Counted from the first letter of the stretch, positions 16,471 to 24,845 are shown. The stretch: DNA of 43,327 nucleotides from Bacteroidia bacterium (GCA_030427925.1 JAUICJ010000024.1:1-43327); one strand, 5' to 3'. Notes: generated from the sequence alone by a model not told the origin. Program-made: numbers and translations.

Positions 16471-17142
16471 ATGCGCGAAGGAACGGTCTGGCATGGGGGA
16501 ACGGGCGCAACGCTGATCCTCCGGCCGGACCGTTCTGCGTTCATGCCGTCCGAGGGGGCGTTGCTGGTGGCCGACGTGCACCTGGGAAAGGCGGGGCATT
16601 TTCGGCGGAACGGCATGGCCGTGCCCAAGGGCGTGAATGCAGCGACGCTGGATCGGCTGTCAAAGGCCCTCCGTGCCACGGGCGCTCGGACCCTCGTGGT
16701 GCTGGGGGACTTGTTTCACAGCGAGCACAACGCGGAGTGGGAGGGGTTCGTTCGGTGGCGGCATGCAGCCCCGTTGGATCGGGCGGTGTTGGTGCAAGGA
16801 AACCACGATGTGTTGGCTCCGAGCGATTGGAGGGCGGCTGGATTGGACGTAACCGAAAGGTGGGATGCGGGGGGATTGACCTGTACCCACGAGCCCGAAG
16901 ATTGGAAGGAGGGGTTCGACGTGCATGCGTGTGGGCACGTTCACCCGGGCGTGAGGTTGCAGGGGGCGGGCCGGCAGGCGCTGACGGCCGCATGTTGGTG
17001 GCATTCCGCTCCCTTTACGCCCCGCGAGCGGCTCGTGTTTCCTGCCTTCGGCGGTTTCACGGGAAATCACCGCATCGAACTGGGCCCCACGGATGCCGTT
17101 TACATCCCCGCAGGCCAACACGTCATCAAAAAAGGGAGGTGA
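16471..17142 (+). CDS. pdeM: PdeM-type ligase-associated metallophosphoesterase
   Basis: 223 aa. The calcineurin-like motifs are in order: ADVHLGK (D-x-H), LGDLFHS (GD), QGNHD (GNHD), THEP and CGHVHPG (GHxH). The N-terminus with RSAFMPSEGALLVADVHLGK and the size match the family called ligase-associated DNA damage response endonuclease PdeM. In many bacteria this gene sits beside an ATP-dependent DNA ligase, a ligase-associated exonuclease and a helicase; none of those adjoins it here. Metal-dependent nuclease or phosphodiesterase activity is expected; the in vivo substrate is uncertain. It ends 2 bp before the stop of the convergent lipoprotein gene. Confidence 0.88.
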   Translation: MREGTVWHGGTGATLILRPDRSAFMPSEGALLVADVHLGKAGHFRRNGMAVPKGVNAATLDRLSKALRATGARTLVVLGDLFHSEHNAEWEGFVRWRHAAPLDRAVLVQGNHDVLAPSDWRAAGLDVTERWDAGGLTCTHEPEDWKEGFDVHACGHVHPGVRLQGAGRQALTAACWWHSAPFTPRERLVFPAFGGFTGNHRIELGPTDAVYIPAGQHVIKKGR

Positions 17143-17144
17143 GT

Positions 17145-17672
17145 TCAGTCGATGTTGACGACGAAGCTCCCGCTGAATGGAATTTCGAAGCCGACGGGAT
17201 TGCCGTTGACGGCTTCCTTGAGCAGCATTTGGAAAGTCACGCTTTCCGTTCCGCCAAGGAAGGCCGGGGTCGGCGTAATGACCGCGTTGGTGGCCACAAA
17301 ATCGCGGACCGGAAAGAACTCGTCGCCCTGGTTGATTTCCTGCATGCCATGGACGATGCCGTCGTCCGGGATGTAGAACACCGGACGGTTGATCGAATCG
17401 AATTCCAAGGTCACCGTGAAGTCGTGAGCCGGTGCATGCGATTCCACAAGTTCCAGTGTGCGCATGTCGGCCACGAGGTGGTACCGGCGCGAGAGCGGCT
17501 CGAGGGAATCCCACACCACGGCTTCCGCCATCTTCAGTGGGAACGACTGGCCATTCAGCGTGATCGCTCCGCACTCGCAGTTGTACACCGGGTTGATGAA
17601 CTCGGGGCTTTCGTAACAGCTGCTCAGGCCGACGGCCGCGGCGATGCTCAGGGTGAGGGCGATTCGCTTCAT
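17145..17672 (-). CDS. lipoprotein of unknown function
   Basis: 175 aa. A signal peptide with lipobox GLSSC puts the lipidated Cys at residue 19, so it is membrane-anchored outside the cytoplasm. Three further cysteines occur close after the anchor or just beyond (NCECG at about 31-35). The rest looks beta-rich with no recognised family (FPLKMAEAVVWDSLEPLSRR; FPVRDFVATNAVITPTPAF). A TATCTTAG box at 17698-17691 (minus strand) leaves an 18-nt leader. It shares orientation with the NamZ gene upstream (42-bp gap), but the box suggests its own promoter. Confidence 0.72.
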   Translation of the reverse strand: MKRIALTLSIAAAVGLSSCYESPEFINPVYNCECGAITLNGQSFPLKMAEAVVWDSLEPLSRRYHLVADMRTLELVESHAPAHDFTVTLEFDSINRPVFYIPDDGIVHGMQEINQGDEFFPVRDFVATNAVITPTPAFLGGTESVTFQMLLKEAVNGNPVGFEIPFSGSFVVNID

Positions 17673-17714
17673 TTCGACGAGGTTTGCCGGCTAAGATAGC
17701 ATTTCCACCGGGAT

Positions 17715-18983
17715 TTAGCGCGTCAGCGGATAGGCCAAATACGCCTCGCTCCGCCCCACGAATTCCCACAACTCCCGCGTCCACCCTTCAAAGGCGGCAT
17801 CCACCTCCGCGGCGTCTGCCCCCAACACGCGCTGGAACTCCGCCGTGCCGGCCAGCTTGTCGAAAAAGTTCGGGCTTTGGACCCACCCGGAGATGGGGTG
17901 CTCTTCAAACGCATCCAGCACCATCCGCAGATCGAATCCCGAAGGGGCATCCAACCACTCCGCCCCGAGCGTCCTGAGGTCGCGCCCCGTGCATCGCATT
18001 CCCTCGTGCTTCGGATGCGGCGCCGCTCCTGGAATCGGCACGGGCGTGAACGCAAAGCTCGAATCGGGGAATCCCGGCGAACCGATCGCCTCGAAGGGAA
18101 AGGGCGTCCCGCGCCCCACGCTCATCACCGTCGGCTCGAAGAGGCAGAGGGAGGGATAGAGGGCGATGGCGCTGGCCGTGGGGAGGTTGGGGCTCGGGGG
18201 GACGGGCGGATCCCAGCGGTCGCTGTGCACCCAGCCCCGGCAGGGAATCACCGTCAACGCGCAGTGCAGGGAATCGGGCAGCCAGTGCTCCCCGTTGATC
18301 ATTTGGCCCACCTCACCGAGCGTCAGCCCATGCACCATCGGCACGGGCAGCTGGCCCACGAAGGACGTCAACTCCGGCTGCAACATCGGCCCGGCCACGT
18401 GGTGCCCATGCGGATTCGGGCGGTCCAAAACGACCACCGCCGCCCCCGCCTCCGCAGCCGCCTCCATGACGAGGGCGAGCGTGCTCAAATACGTGTAAAA
18501 CCGGGCCCCCACGTCCTGGATGTCGAACACGATGGTCCGCACGTCCGCGAGGTCTTCCGGGCGCGGTTTCCGCCGGTCCCCGTGCAACGAAACGATGGGC
18601 AAGCCCGTGCGCGGGTCGTGGCCGTCTTCGATGTGCGCCCCGTTGGCGGCATCCCCCCGGAACCCGTGCTCCGGCGCAAACACCTTCCGCACGTTGACCC
18701 CCAAGGCCAACAACGTATCGACCAAATGCGTCGGCCGCTCCCGCACATCCGCCTGCAGCACCGACGTCGCATTCGCCACCACGGCCACGCCCCCGCGCCC
18801 GAGGAGCGGCACCAGTGCCTTCAGCTGCTCGTTCCCCAACACGACCCGCCGCGGCGGCTGCGTCCGTTCGGGCAGGTGCAATTCGGCGGCCGTTTCCCGC
18901 GCAATCCACGGCGCAGCGGGCTCCTGCTGGGCGAGGCCGCACCCGCACCACCCGACCAAAACAGCGACTTTCCAAAGCTTCAT
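17715..18983 (-). CDS. namZ: NamZ-type exo-beta-N-acetylmuramidase (DUF1343, GH171)
   Basis: 422 aa from the ATG at 18983; the longer open frame upstream is antisense to the divergent permease gene. An N-terminal signal peptide (MKLWKVAVLVGWCGCGLAQQ) sends it to the periplasm or outer membrane. The DUF1343 blocks are complete: GVAVVANATSVL, FAPEHGFRGDAANGAHI, VFDIQDVGARFYTYLSTLAL, VLDRPNPHGHHVAGPML, VPMVHGLTLGEVGQMIN and LCLFEPTVMSVGRGTPFPFE. NamZ proteins release terminal N-acetylmuramic acid from peptidoglycan fragments and belong to GH171. Other cell-wall salvage genes are not adjacent. A TAACTTCG box 5 nt before the start suggests a leaderless or very short leader. Confidence 0.9.
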   Translation of the reverse strand: MKLWKVAVLVGWCGCGLAQQEPAAPWIARETAAELHLPERTQPPRRVVLGNEQLKALVPLLGRGGVAVVANATSVLQADVRERPTHLVDTLLALGVNVRKVFAPEHGFRGDAANGAHIEDGHDPRTGLPIVSLHGDRRKPRPEDLADVRTIVFDIQDVGARFYTYLSTLALVMEAAAEAGAAVVVLDRPNPHGHHVAGPMLQPELTSFVGQLPVPMVHGLTLGEVGQMINGEHWLPDSLHCALTVIPCRGWVHSDRWDPPVPPSPNLPTASAIALYPSLCLFEPTVMSVGRGTPFPFEAIGSPGFPDSSFAFTPVPIPGAAPHPKHEGMRCTGRDLRTLGAEWLDAPSGFDLRMVLDAFEEHPISGWVQSPNFFDKLAGTAEFQRVLGADAAEVDAAFEGWTRELWEFVGRSEAYLAYPLTR

Positions 18984-18988
18984 CGCCC

Positions 18989-18996
18989 CGAAGTTA
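18989..18996 (-). promoter_or_regulatory. -7 box of the namZ promoter
   Basis: The minus strand reads TAACTTCG, then GGGCG, then ATG. On the plus strand TAACTTGC at 19013-19020 sits 5 nt before the divergent permease ATG at 19026; it is a poorer match. Confidence 0.4.
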
Positions 18997-19025
18997 GGCC
19001 GATTTCTGCGCGTAACTTGCGGCCG

Positions 19026-20501
19026 ATGAACTTGCCCCGACACATCGCTGCGCGCATGGCCCGAACCGACGCACGGGCCTCGTGGTCCCGGCCGGTGGTG
19101 CGCATTGCCACGGCGGGGGTCGCCCTCGGCATCGCGCTGATTATTGTGGCCACCGCGGTGGTGGAGGGGTTCCAGCACGAGGTGAGGGAGTTGGTGGTGG
19201 GGTTTGGGGCGCATGTGCAGGTGCTCTCGACGGACCCTACGGCCCGGAGCATCCGGCTCGATGAGGCGGTGGCTTCCGATTTGTCGGCTGCGCCCGGCGT
19301 GCGGCGCGTCCAGCCGTTCTACACGCTGCCGGGCATCCTCGAAACGAAGGAGGACCATGAAGGTGTGGTGGTGAAGGCCGTGGGGGAGGGGCTGTCGTTC
19401 GAATTGTTGGAACGGTCGATGCTGGCGGGGCGGATTGCGTTGGCGGGGGATTCGGTGGTGGTGAGCGGGCCGCAGGCGCGGGAGTTGCAGCTGGAAGTGG
19501 GGGATGCGGTGCGGCTGTATTTGGTGGCGGACGATGAGGTGCCGCGGCCGCGCCGAATGGGGGTGGCGGGCATCTACGAAACGGGGCTGTACGAATTCGA
19601 TCGGGAGTTCGTGTTCACGCCGGTTGAGGCGGTGACGCGCTCAGCGGGTTGGGGCTTGGAAGCGCAAGGGGCCGCGGTCGAGGGGGCGTTTGAAGCGTTC
19701 GGTTACGGGACGGATCCCGGGCGGTGGTCGTGGTCCAGTTCGGATCCCGCATGGCATGCGGTGGTGAGTCGGTGGCGCGGCCCCGGACCGCATCCGGCCC
19801 CGGCATTGCCAGAGGCTCCGTTCGAAGCGGTCTTCAGCGAGCGCGCAGAGCCGGCTCACAAAACCGCCGACACCGTTCGGTTCACCCCCACCGACACCGG
19901 CTGGGTCGCGCGATCGGCAGGAGGCGGTGCGCGGTTTCATGCTTCCGGCTACGAGGTCTACCTCGACGGGTTCGACGGGCTGTGGCAAGCCGACGAGGCG
20001 CTGTACAGCGCGCTTCCGCTGGGGTGGACCACGAAGACCGTCATCGAGCAGTCGCCGGAGATGTTTTCGTGGCTCGGAATGCTGGATTTGAACGTGGAAA
20101 TCATCATCGGTCTGATGGTGCTGATTTCCATCATCAACATGGCCTCGGCACTGCTCATCATCATCTTGGAGCGCACGGCGATGGTGGGCCTGCTCAAGGC
20201 GTTGGGCTTGTCCGATGGTGCCGTGGTGCGCATTTTTGTTTGGCATGCGGTGCGGATCCTCGGGTGGGGGTTTTTGTGGGGGAATGTGCTCGGCTTGGGT
20301 TTGGCCTGGGGACAAACCGCAACCGCCCTCATCCACCTCGACCCCGCCGCGTATTACGTCGACACGGTGCCCATCCGCTTGAACGCGCTCCGGATCGCGG
20401 GCATCGAAGCGGGCGCTTTCGTCGTGTGCACGGTGGCGCTCGTCCTCCCCGCTTGGGCATCGGCTCGCATTCAGCCCGCTTCAGCGCTGCGGTTTCGCTG
20501 A
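19026..20501 (+). CDS. LolC/FtsX-type ABC transporter permease with an extra insert
   Basis: 491 aa from the ATG at 19026 (MNLPRHIAARMARTDARASW). One membrane helix at about 25-47 (RIATAGVALGIALIIVATAV), a large extracytoplasmic domain, then three helices: IIIGLMVLISIINMASALLI, WGFLWGNVLGLGLAWG and AGAFVVCTVALVLPAWASA. The RTAMVGLLKALGLSDGAVVR loop and RIQPASALRFR tail fit lipoprotein-releasing (LolC/E-like) permeases, which usually have about 400-415 residues. The excess lies around residues 215-300, a W/P/A-rich stretch including WRGPGPHPAPALPEAPFEAV, with no counterpart I know. It probably works in outer-membrane lipoprotein export with a LolD-type ATPase encoded elsewhere. Confidence 0.88.
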   Translation: MNLPRHIAARMARTDARASWSRPVVRIATAGVALGIALIIVATAVVEGFQHEVRELVVGFGAHVQVLSTDPTARSIRLDEAVASDLSAAPGVRRVQPFYTLPGILETKEDHEGVVVKAVGEGLSFELLERSMLAGRIALAGDSVVVSGPQARELQLEVGDAVRLYLVADDEVPRPRRMGVAGIYETGLYEFDREFVFTPVEAVTRSAGWGLEAQGAAVEGAFEAFGYGTDPGRWSWSSSDPAWHAVVSRWRGPGPHPAPALPEAPFEAVFSERAEPAHKTADTVRFTPTDTGWVARSAGGGARFHASGYEVYLDGFDGLWQADEALYSALPLGWTTKTVIEQSPEMFSWLGMLDLNVEIIIGLMVLISIINMASALLIIILERTAMVGLLKALGLSDGAVVRIFVWHAVRILGWGFLWGNVLGLGLAWGQTATALIHLDPAAYYVDTVPIRLNALRIAGIEAGAFVVCTVALVLPAWASARIQPASALRFR

Positions 20502-20635
20502 GTTGGGCTTGGGCGAACGGGGCTGCTTTGGGCGGCGCTGGGAAAGGCACGCGGTGCAGTCCGTGCGGGTGAATGTTGTTTCGGTTTTGATTGAATTTGG
20601 CTTGCTCCCTTCTGGGACAAACCCCGGACGCGCCC

Positions 20636-20643
20636 TACCTTCG
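20636..20643 (+). promoter_or_regulatory. -7 box for the cysteine synthase-family gene
   Basis: TACCTTCG lies 19 nt before the ATG at 20663 and is a one-mismatch TAnnTTTG. It supports the start at 20663 over the earlier in-frame ATG-less extension at 20591. Confidence 0.4.
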
Positions 20644-20662
20644 CATCCACATTTTTTGCACC

Positions 20663-21652
20663 ATGGCCCACCCCTCACGCGTCTACGACAACATCCTGCA
20701 AACCATCGGCGACACCCCGATGATTCGGCTGAACCGCATCGCAGAAGACTTGCCGTGTGAGGTCTGGGCGAAGGTGGAATACTTCAATCCGGGGCACAGC
20801 GTGAAGGACCGGATGGCGCTCCAAATGATCGTGGACGCCGAAGCCCGCGGCGACATCCAACCGGGCGGAACGATCATCGAATGCACGAGCGGCAATACGG
20901 GGATGGGATTGGCTTTGGCCTGCTCCGTGAAAGGGTACCAGCTGATCTGCACGATGAGCGACAAGCAGTCGAAGGAGAAGATCGACATCCTGCGGGCGAT
21001 GGGAGCGGAAGTGCACGTGTGCCCGACGAACGTCAGCGCCGACCACCCGGACAGCTACTACAGCGTGGCGAAGCGGCTGAACGAGTCCATCGAGAATTCC
21101 TTTTGGTGCAACCAGTACGACAACCTCTCGAACAGCGAAGGGCACTACCGGACGACGGGCCCTGAGATCTGGGCCCAAACCGAAGGCCGCATCACCCACT
21201 TCGTCGTGGGCGTGGGCACTGGCGGGACCATCAGCGGCACCGGGCGCTACCTCAAGGAGCAAAACCCGGACATCCAACTCTGGGGCATCGACTCCTACGG
21301 GAGCGTGCTGAAGAAGTACCACGAAACCGGGGAATTCGACGAGTCCGAAATCTATTCGTACATCACCGAAGGCGTGGGCGAGGACATCCTGCCCGCCAAC
21401 GTCGACTTCGGCCTGATCGACCGGTTCGAGAAGGTGACGGACAAGGACGGCGCGTTGGCCGCCCGTGAGCTCGCCCGCACCGAAGGCCTGTTCCTCGGCT
21501 ACTCCTGCGGTTCCACCTTCCAAGGACTGCGGCAGCTGAAGGACGAGCTCAAGCCGACCGACGTGGTGGTGTGCCTGTTCCACGACCACGGTTCGCGCTA
21601 CGTCGGGAAGGTGTACAACGACGACTGGATGCGGAGCCACGGTTGGCTCTGA
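20663..21652 (+). CDS. PLP-dependent cysteine synthase / cystathionine beta-synthase family enzyme
   Basis: 329 aa. The PLP lysine is Lys48 in GHSVKDR; ECTSGNTGMGLALAC binds the substrate and GVGTGGTISGTG binds the cofactor phosphate. The overall pattern (ALQMIVDAEARG; HVCPTNVSADHPDSYYSVA; HYRTTGPEIWAQ; DWMRSHGWL) is closer to the catalytic core of cystathionine beta-synthase than to CysK, but there is no haem-binding N-terminus and no C-terminal CBS pair. It makes cysteine from O-acetylserine and sulfide, or cystathionine from serine and homocysteine; the neighbouring APS reductase favours a cysteine-synthesis role. A weak hairpin (CCCC-GCTT-GGGG, 21679-21690) follows the stop. Confidence 0.88.
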   Translation: MAHPSRVYDNILQTIGDTPMIRLNRIAEDLPCEVWAKVEYFNPGHSVKDRMALQMIVDAEARGDIQPGGTIIECTSGNTGMGLALACSVKGYQLICTMSDKQSKEKIDILRAMGAEVHVCPTNVSADHPDSYYSVAKRLNESIENSFWCNQYDNLSNSEGHYRTTGPEIWAQTEGRITHFVVGVGTGGTISGTGRYLKEQNPDIQLWGIDSYGSVLKKYHETGEFDESEIYSYITEGVGEDILPANVDFGLIDRFEKVTDKDGALAARELARTEGLFLGYSCGSTFQGLRQLKDELKPTDVVVCLFHDHGSRYVGKVYNDDWMRSHGWL

Positions 21653-21690
21653 GCGGATTCTCTGGGTAGTGTCAAAAGCCCCGCTTGGGG

Positions 21691-21721
21691 TTGTGTGACT
21701 TCAGTCACATTCCGAAATTTG
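21691..21721 (+). promoter_or_regulatory. cysH promoter with a CRP/FNR-like dyad between its -33 and -7 boxes
   Basis: TTG at 21691-21693, a 20-bp spacer and GAAATTTG at 21714-21721 form a -33/-7 pair. The box lies 4 nt before the cysH ATG (21726). Within the spacer, 21694-21709 is the perfect dyad TGTGACT-TC-AGTCACA, which matches the CRP-family consensus TGTGA-N6-TCACA at all ten fixed positions. Its place between the two boxes suggests repression by occlusion, or MerR-like spacer control. Confidence 0.6.
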
Positions 21722-21725
21722 CTGC

Positions 21726-22397
21726 ATGACGGCGTTTTCGGAATTGGTGGCGGCGACGGAGTCGGATTTGGCGACGACCTTGGGCGGATTTCGCGAGGAG
21801 GGTCGGCGCATTTACGCGACCTCGTCGTTCCAAACCCAAAGCGTTCCGTTGCTGCACCTGCTCTCCCAGCACGCCGGCGTGTCGGTGGTCCTGATCGATA
21901 CGGGCTACTTGTTCCCCGAGACGTACGATTTTGCTCATGACTTGCAAGGGCGGCTCGGGTTCGACCTCAAGCAGGTCCGCAGCACGCGCACGTATGCCGA
22001 ACAGTGCACGTCGTCTGGGGCGCTCCTGCATACCCGCGACGTGGATGCGTGCTGCCGCTTGAACAAGGTGGAGCCGATGGAGTCGTTGCTCAGGCCGGGG
22101 GATGTTTGGATCAGCGGAATTCGGGCGGACCAAACCGCCACCCGCGCCAGCAAACCCCGCCTCGAAACCGACGACCGCGGCATCCTGCGGTACCACCCGA
22201 TGCTGAAGTGGACCGCCCGCGACATCTACCAGTACCTCCGCGAACACGGCCTGCCGAAGCACCCCCTCGAATCCGCGGGCTACCTGAGCATCGGCTGCCT
22301 CCCTTGCACCCGCAAGTGGGACGGTTCCGACGCCCGCTCCGCCCGTTGGGAAGGCAGTTCGAAAACCGAGTGCGGCTTGCACACCAACACCCCATGA
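21726..22397 (+). CDS. cysH: adenylyl-sulfate / phosphoadenylyl-sulfate reductase (4Fe-4S type)
   Basis: 223 aa. It reduces APS (or PAPS) to sulfite with thioredoxin electrons in assimilatory sulfate reduction. The cluster motif is complete: DACCRLNKV (CC) and GCLPCTRKW (CxxC). The catalytic ECGLH is near the C-terminus (KTECGLHTNTP). SSFQTQSVPLLHLLS is the PP-loop-like start and LIDTGYLFPETYDF the second strand. Presence of the CC/CxxC cluster ligands points to APS as substrate. The stop overlaps the next gene in ATGA. The cysteine synthase-family gene lies 73 bp upstream; the dyad between them suggests separate regulation of cysH. Confidence 0.93.
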   Translation: MTAFSELVAATESDLATTLGGFREEGRRIYATSSFQTQSVPLLHLLSQHAGVSVVLIDTGYLFPETYDFAHDLQGRLGFDLKQVRSTRTYAEQCTSSGALLHTRDVDACCRLNKVEPMESLLRPGDVWISGIRADQTATRASKPRLETDDRGILRYHPMLKWTARDIYQYLREHGLPKHPLESAGYLSIGCLPCTRKWDGSDARSARWEGSSKTECGLHTNTP

Positions 22398-23287
22398 ACG
22401 TATTCATCACCGGCGGAGCCGGTTACATCGGCACCGCCCTGTGCGACGCCCTCGATGCCCGGCCCGAAATCGACCAAATCACCGTATTCGACGCGCTGGC
22501 TCGCGGCGATCGGCGGTTCTTCCTGCGCTCCGAACCCTATCGAAAAGTCCGATTCGTGCACGGCAACGTGCTCGACGGCCGGCAGGTGGAGCAGGCAAGT
22601 CGGGGCCACGACGTCGCCGTGCATTTGGCCGCCTTCGTTGACGAGCCGTACCACCACAGCCAGCACGTTCAATACGAGCAGGTCAACGGGTTCGGCACGT
22701 TGTCGGTGGTGCGCGCTTTGGAGGCGTCGCCTGACCTCAAGCGCGCCATCGCATTGAGCTCGACCGCGGTGTATGGGTTCCGTGCGAACCTGACCGCGGA
22801 TTCCGATCCGGCGCCTGAAAACGGCTACGGCGTTTCGAAGTTGCTCGGGGAGCAATATTTCGCCCAGCTGCGCCATGCGGACAAGGAAGTGCACATCCTG
22901 CGCTCGGGTCAGGTGTTTGGCCCCAACCGCTCCATGCGTTTCGACACCGTGGTGCACGCCTTTTTCTTCGAAGCGCTCACGAAAGGCCGCATCGCCGTCC
23001 ACGGTGACGGCAAGCAATCCCGCGCCTTCGCTGCGCTTCCAGACGTCGTGGACGCGTTGGTCGCTCGGGTTGTGGGGGCGGAGACGCCGATGCTTTTGGC
23101 CTCCTTTCAAGCGACCATTCAGGAGCTCTTGCACTGGATGACGGGCCAAATCCCATCCATCGAATACCGCTACCTCAGCCCCAACATCGCGCTTCCCAGC
23201 CAAACCTTCCAACACCTTCCCGGCCTCAACCCGGATGCGTTGCAATCGGCCTGGGACACTTTCGTTCGGTCCTCTGCAATTCGTTAA
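22394..23287 (+). CDS. NAD-dependent epimerase/dehydratase (extended SDR)
   Basis: 297 aa from the ATG at 22394 in an ATGA overlap with cysH. The Rossmann motif is FITGGAGYIGTAL; VHLAAFVDEP, the catalytic Ser (LSSTAVYG) and YxxxK (YGVSK) are in order. HILRSGQVFGPNRSMRF and the DGKQSRAFAALPDVVDAL block are typical of UDP-sugar epimerases and related NAD(P)-dependent sugar enzymes. The sugar substrate cannot be read from the motifs. Coupling to cysH is by position only; no glycan genes are near. The last third is shorter than in GalE (about 330 aa). Confidence 0.85.
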   Translation: MNVFITGGAGYIGTALCDALDARPEIDQITVFDALARGDRRFFLRSEPYRKVRFVHGNVLDGRQVEQASRGHDVAVHLAAFVDEPYHHSQHVQYEQVNGFGTLSVVRALEASPDLKRAIALSSTAVYGFRANLTADSDPAPENGYGVSKLLGEQYFAQLRHADKEVHILRSGQVFGPNRSMRFDTVVHAFFFEALTKGRIAVHGDGKQSRAFAALPDVVDALVARVVGAETPMLLASFQATIQELLHWMTGQIPSIEYRYLSPNIALPSQTFQHLPGLNPDALQSAWDTFVRSSAIR

Positions 23288-23313
23288 CGCCTTTGGCCTT
23301 GAAAAATTCGCGG

Positions 23314-23419
23314 CGCTCGAGTTGAAATCCCCAAATCCCTGCTAGAATCGCCATTCTGTGCCTGCAACCATCCGCCATCCCAGGAAGCAGCGGCAAAAGT
23401 GGGGATTACAATTCCAGCG
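23314..23419. repeat. intergenic element with 20-bp imperfect inverted ends
   Basis: The left end (23314-23333, CGCTCGAGTTGAAATCCCCA) matches the reverse complement of the right end (23400-23419, TGGGGATTACAATTCCAGCG) at 17 of 20 positions. The right end, AAAAGTGGGGATTACAATTC at 23395-23414, recurs exactly at 30259-30278. The element fills the gap between the convergent epimerase and ornithine aminotransferase genes and encodes nothing evident. It may be a REP/MITE-like palindromic unit. Confidence 0.55.
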
Positions 23420-23435
23420 GACAAAAATGTTCCGA

Positions 23436-24713
23436 TCAGCGGGCGAATTCGAGGAAGGTCTTGCGGATGATGGCGATGCATTCCTCCATTTGGTCCGCTG
23501 TCATGACCAAAGGCGGCGCAAAGCGGATGATGTTGCCGTGCGTTGGTTTCGCCAGCAAACCGTTCGAAGCGAGCGCCATGCACAGGTCCCAAGCGGTCGA
23601 GCTGTCCGGCGTGTCGTTGATGACGACCGCGTTGAGCAGCCCGCGGCCGCGCACGAGCGTGACCAAATCGCATTCCCCTTTCAACGCCTCCATCGCCTCC
23701 CGGAACCGCCGACCCAAAACCCGCGCATTGACAGCAAGCCGCTCGTCTTTCACGACTTCGAGCGCCGCCACCGCGACTTCGGCCGCGATCGGGTTGCCCC
23801 CGAAGGTCGAGCCGTGTTGGCCGGGCTTGATGACGTCCATCACCTCGTTGTCCGCGAGAACCGCGCTCACGGGGTACGCCCCGCCGCTCAGCGCCTTGCC
23901 GAGGATGAGGAGGTCCGCCTTGATGTACGTAGCGGGCTGGCGTTCGCACCCGTTCTCGCAGGTGCAGTTGCCGCAAGTGGCGAGCAGCGAGCCGGTGCGG
24001 GCGATGCCGGTTTGGATTTCATCCGCAATGAGGAGCACGCCGGCTTCCTTGCACAGAGCGGCCGCGCGCTGCATGTAATCGTCCGCGGGCGTGTTCACCC
24101 CGGCTTCCCCCTGAATCGGTTCCACGAGGAAGGCCGCCACGTTCGGGTCCTTCAACGCTTCCGCCAGCGCGTCCACGTCGTTGTACGGAATGACTTCAAA
24201 GCCGGGGGTGTACGGCCCGAAGCCGCCCGTGCTGTCGGGGTCGGTGGAGAAGCTGACAATGGTCGTCGTCCGACCGTGGAAGTTCTCTTGCGCCGTGATG
24301 ATCTTCGCGGTTCCTGGGGCCAACCCCTTCACGTCATACGCCCACTTCCGCGCCACCTTGATGGCGGTCTCCACCGCCTCCGCGCCCGAGTTCATCGGCA
24401 GCACCTTGTCGTATCCGAAGTACTCCGTCACGTATTGTTCGTACGGCCCGAGCTTCGAGTTGTAGAATGCGCGTGAAGTCAGCGTGAGGCGCTGCGCTTG
24501 TTCCACCATCGCTCCGACGATGCGCGGGTGGCAGTGCCCTTGGTTCACCGCCGAATAAGCACTCAGGAAATCGAAATAGCGCTTCCCCTCCACATCCCAA
24601 ACGTACACGCCTTCTCCCCGGTCGAGCACCACCGGCAACGGGTGGTAGTTGTGGGCTCCGTGTTGGTCTTCCAAGGCCATCAAGGCCGCCGAATTCAGTT
24701 GCTGGTTGCTCAT
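23436..24713 (-). CDS. rocD: ornithine aminotransferase
   Basis: 425 aa, complete. It transfers the delta-amino group of ornithine to 2-oxoglutarate, giving glutamate semialdehyde. Class-III aminotransferase motifs: [61 protein letters not shown], the PLP-lysine block [17 protein letters not shown] and [11 protein letters not shown]. Between ARTG and the PLP lysine lies an insertion with five cysteines, [20 protein letters not shown], where human OAT has a short non-cysteine loop. I believe similar cysteine loops occur in some Bacteroidota OATs; metal binding is possible but unproven. A TATCTTCG box sits 5 nt before the start. Confidence 0.93.
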   Translation of the reverse strand: MSNQQLNSAALMALEDQHGAHNYHPLPVVLDRGEGVYVWDVEGKRYFDFLSAYSAVNQGHCHPRIVGAMVEQAQRLTLTSRAFYNSKLGPYEQYVTEYFGYDKVLPMNSGAEAVETAIKVARKWAYDVKGLAPGTAKIITAQENFHGRTTTIVSFSTDPDSTGGFGPYTPGFEVIPYNDVDALAEALKDPNVAAFLVEPIQGEAGVNTPADDYMQRAAALCKEAGVLLIADEIQTGIARTGSLLATCGNCTCENGCERQPATYIKADLLILGKALSGGAYPVSAVLADNEVMDVIKPGQHGSTFGGNPIAAEVAVAALEVVKDERLAVNARVLGRRFREAMEALKGECDLVTLVRGRGLLNAVVINDTPDSSTAWDLCMALASNGLLAKPTHGNIIRFAPPLVMTADQMEECIAIIRKTFLEFAR

Positions 24714-24718
24714 GTTTG

Positions 24719-24726
24719 CGAAGATA
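24719..24726 (-). promoter_or_regulatory. -7 box of the rocD promoter
   Basis: The minus strand reads TATCTTCG, then CAAAC, then the ATG at 24713. The 5-nt gap suggests a leaderless message. Confidence 0.4.
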
Positions 24727-24773
24727 ACCCCTCCAAGACGAACCGACGAACCCGCTGAATGCGGCCTTGAAAC

Positions 24774-24845
24774 CTAAATTAGGCGTTTCAAATCGCCAAA
24801 TTCACGTTAATTCAGCGTTTCAAATCGCCGAATTCACTAATTTAG
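24774..24845. repeat. direct and inverted repeats in the DUF4143 ATPase promoter
   Basis: Two 23-bp direct repeats (24783-24805 and 24815-24837) share GCGTTTCAAATCGCC and AATTCAC with one mismatch, at a 32-bp period (about three helical turns). They are framed by the exact inverted repeat CTAAATTAG (24774-24782) and CTAATTTAG (24837-24845). The right arm includes TAATTTAG, a -7-like box 4 nt before the ATG at 24850. This suggests an operator, possibly autoregulatory. Confidence 0.6.

Noticed and set aside
17877-19025. Plus-strand extension of the LolC-type permease by 383 residues
   Set aside because: It is antisense to namZ, has shadow composition, and the family start is at 19026.
21679-21690. 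CCCC-GCTT-GGGG as terminator of the cysteine synthase-family gene
   Set aside because: The stem is only 4 bp and is followed by TTGTGTG rather than a T-run; it could equally be chance. It is mentioned but not listed.
24783-24837. Two 23-bp repeats as a possible CRISPR array
   Set aside because: Only two copies with a 9-bp spacer, no cas gene and a position directly over a promoter; an operator is more likely.
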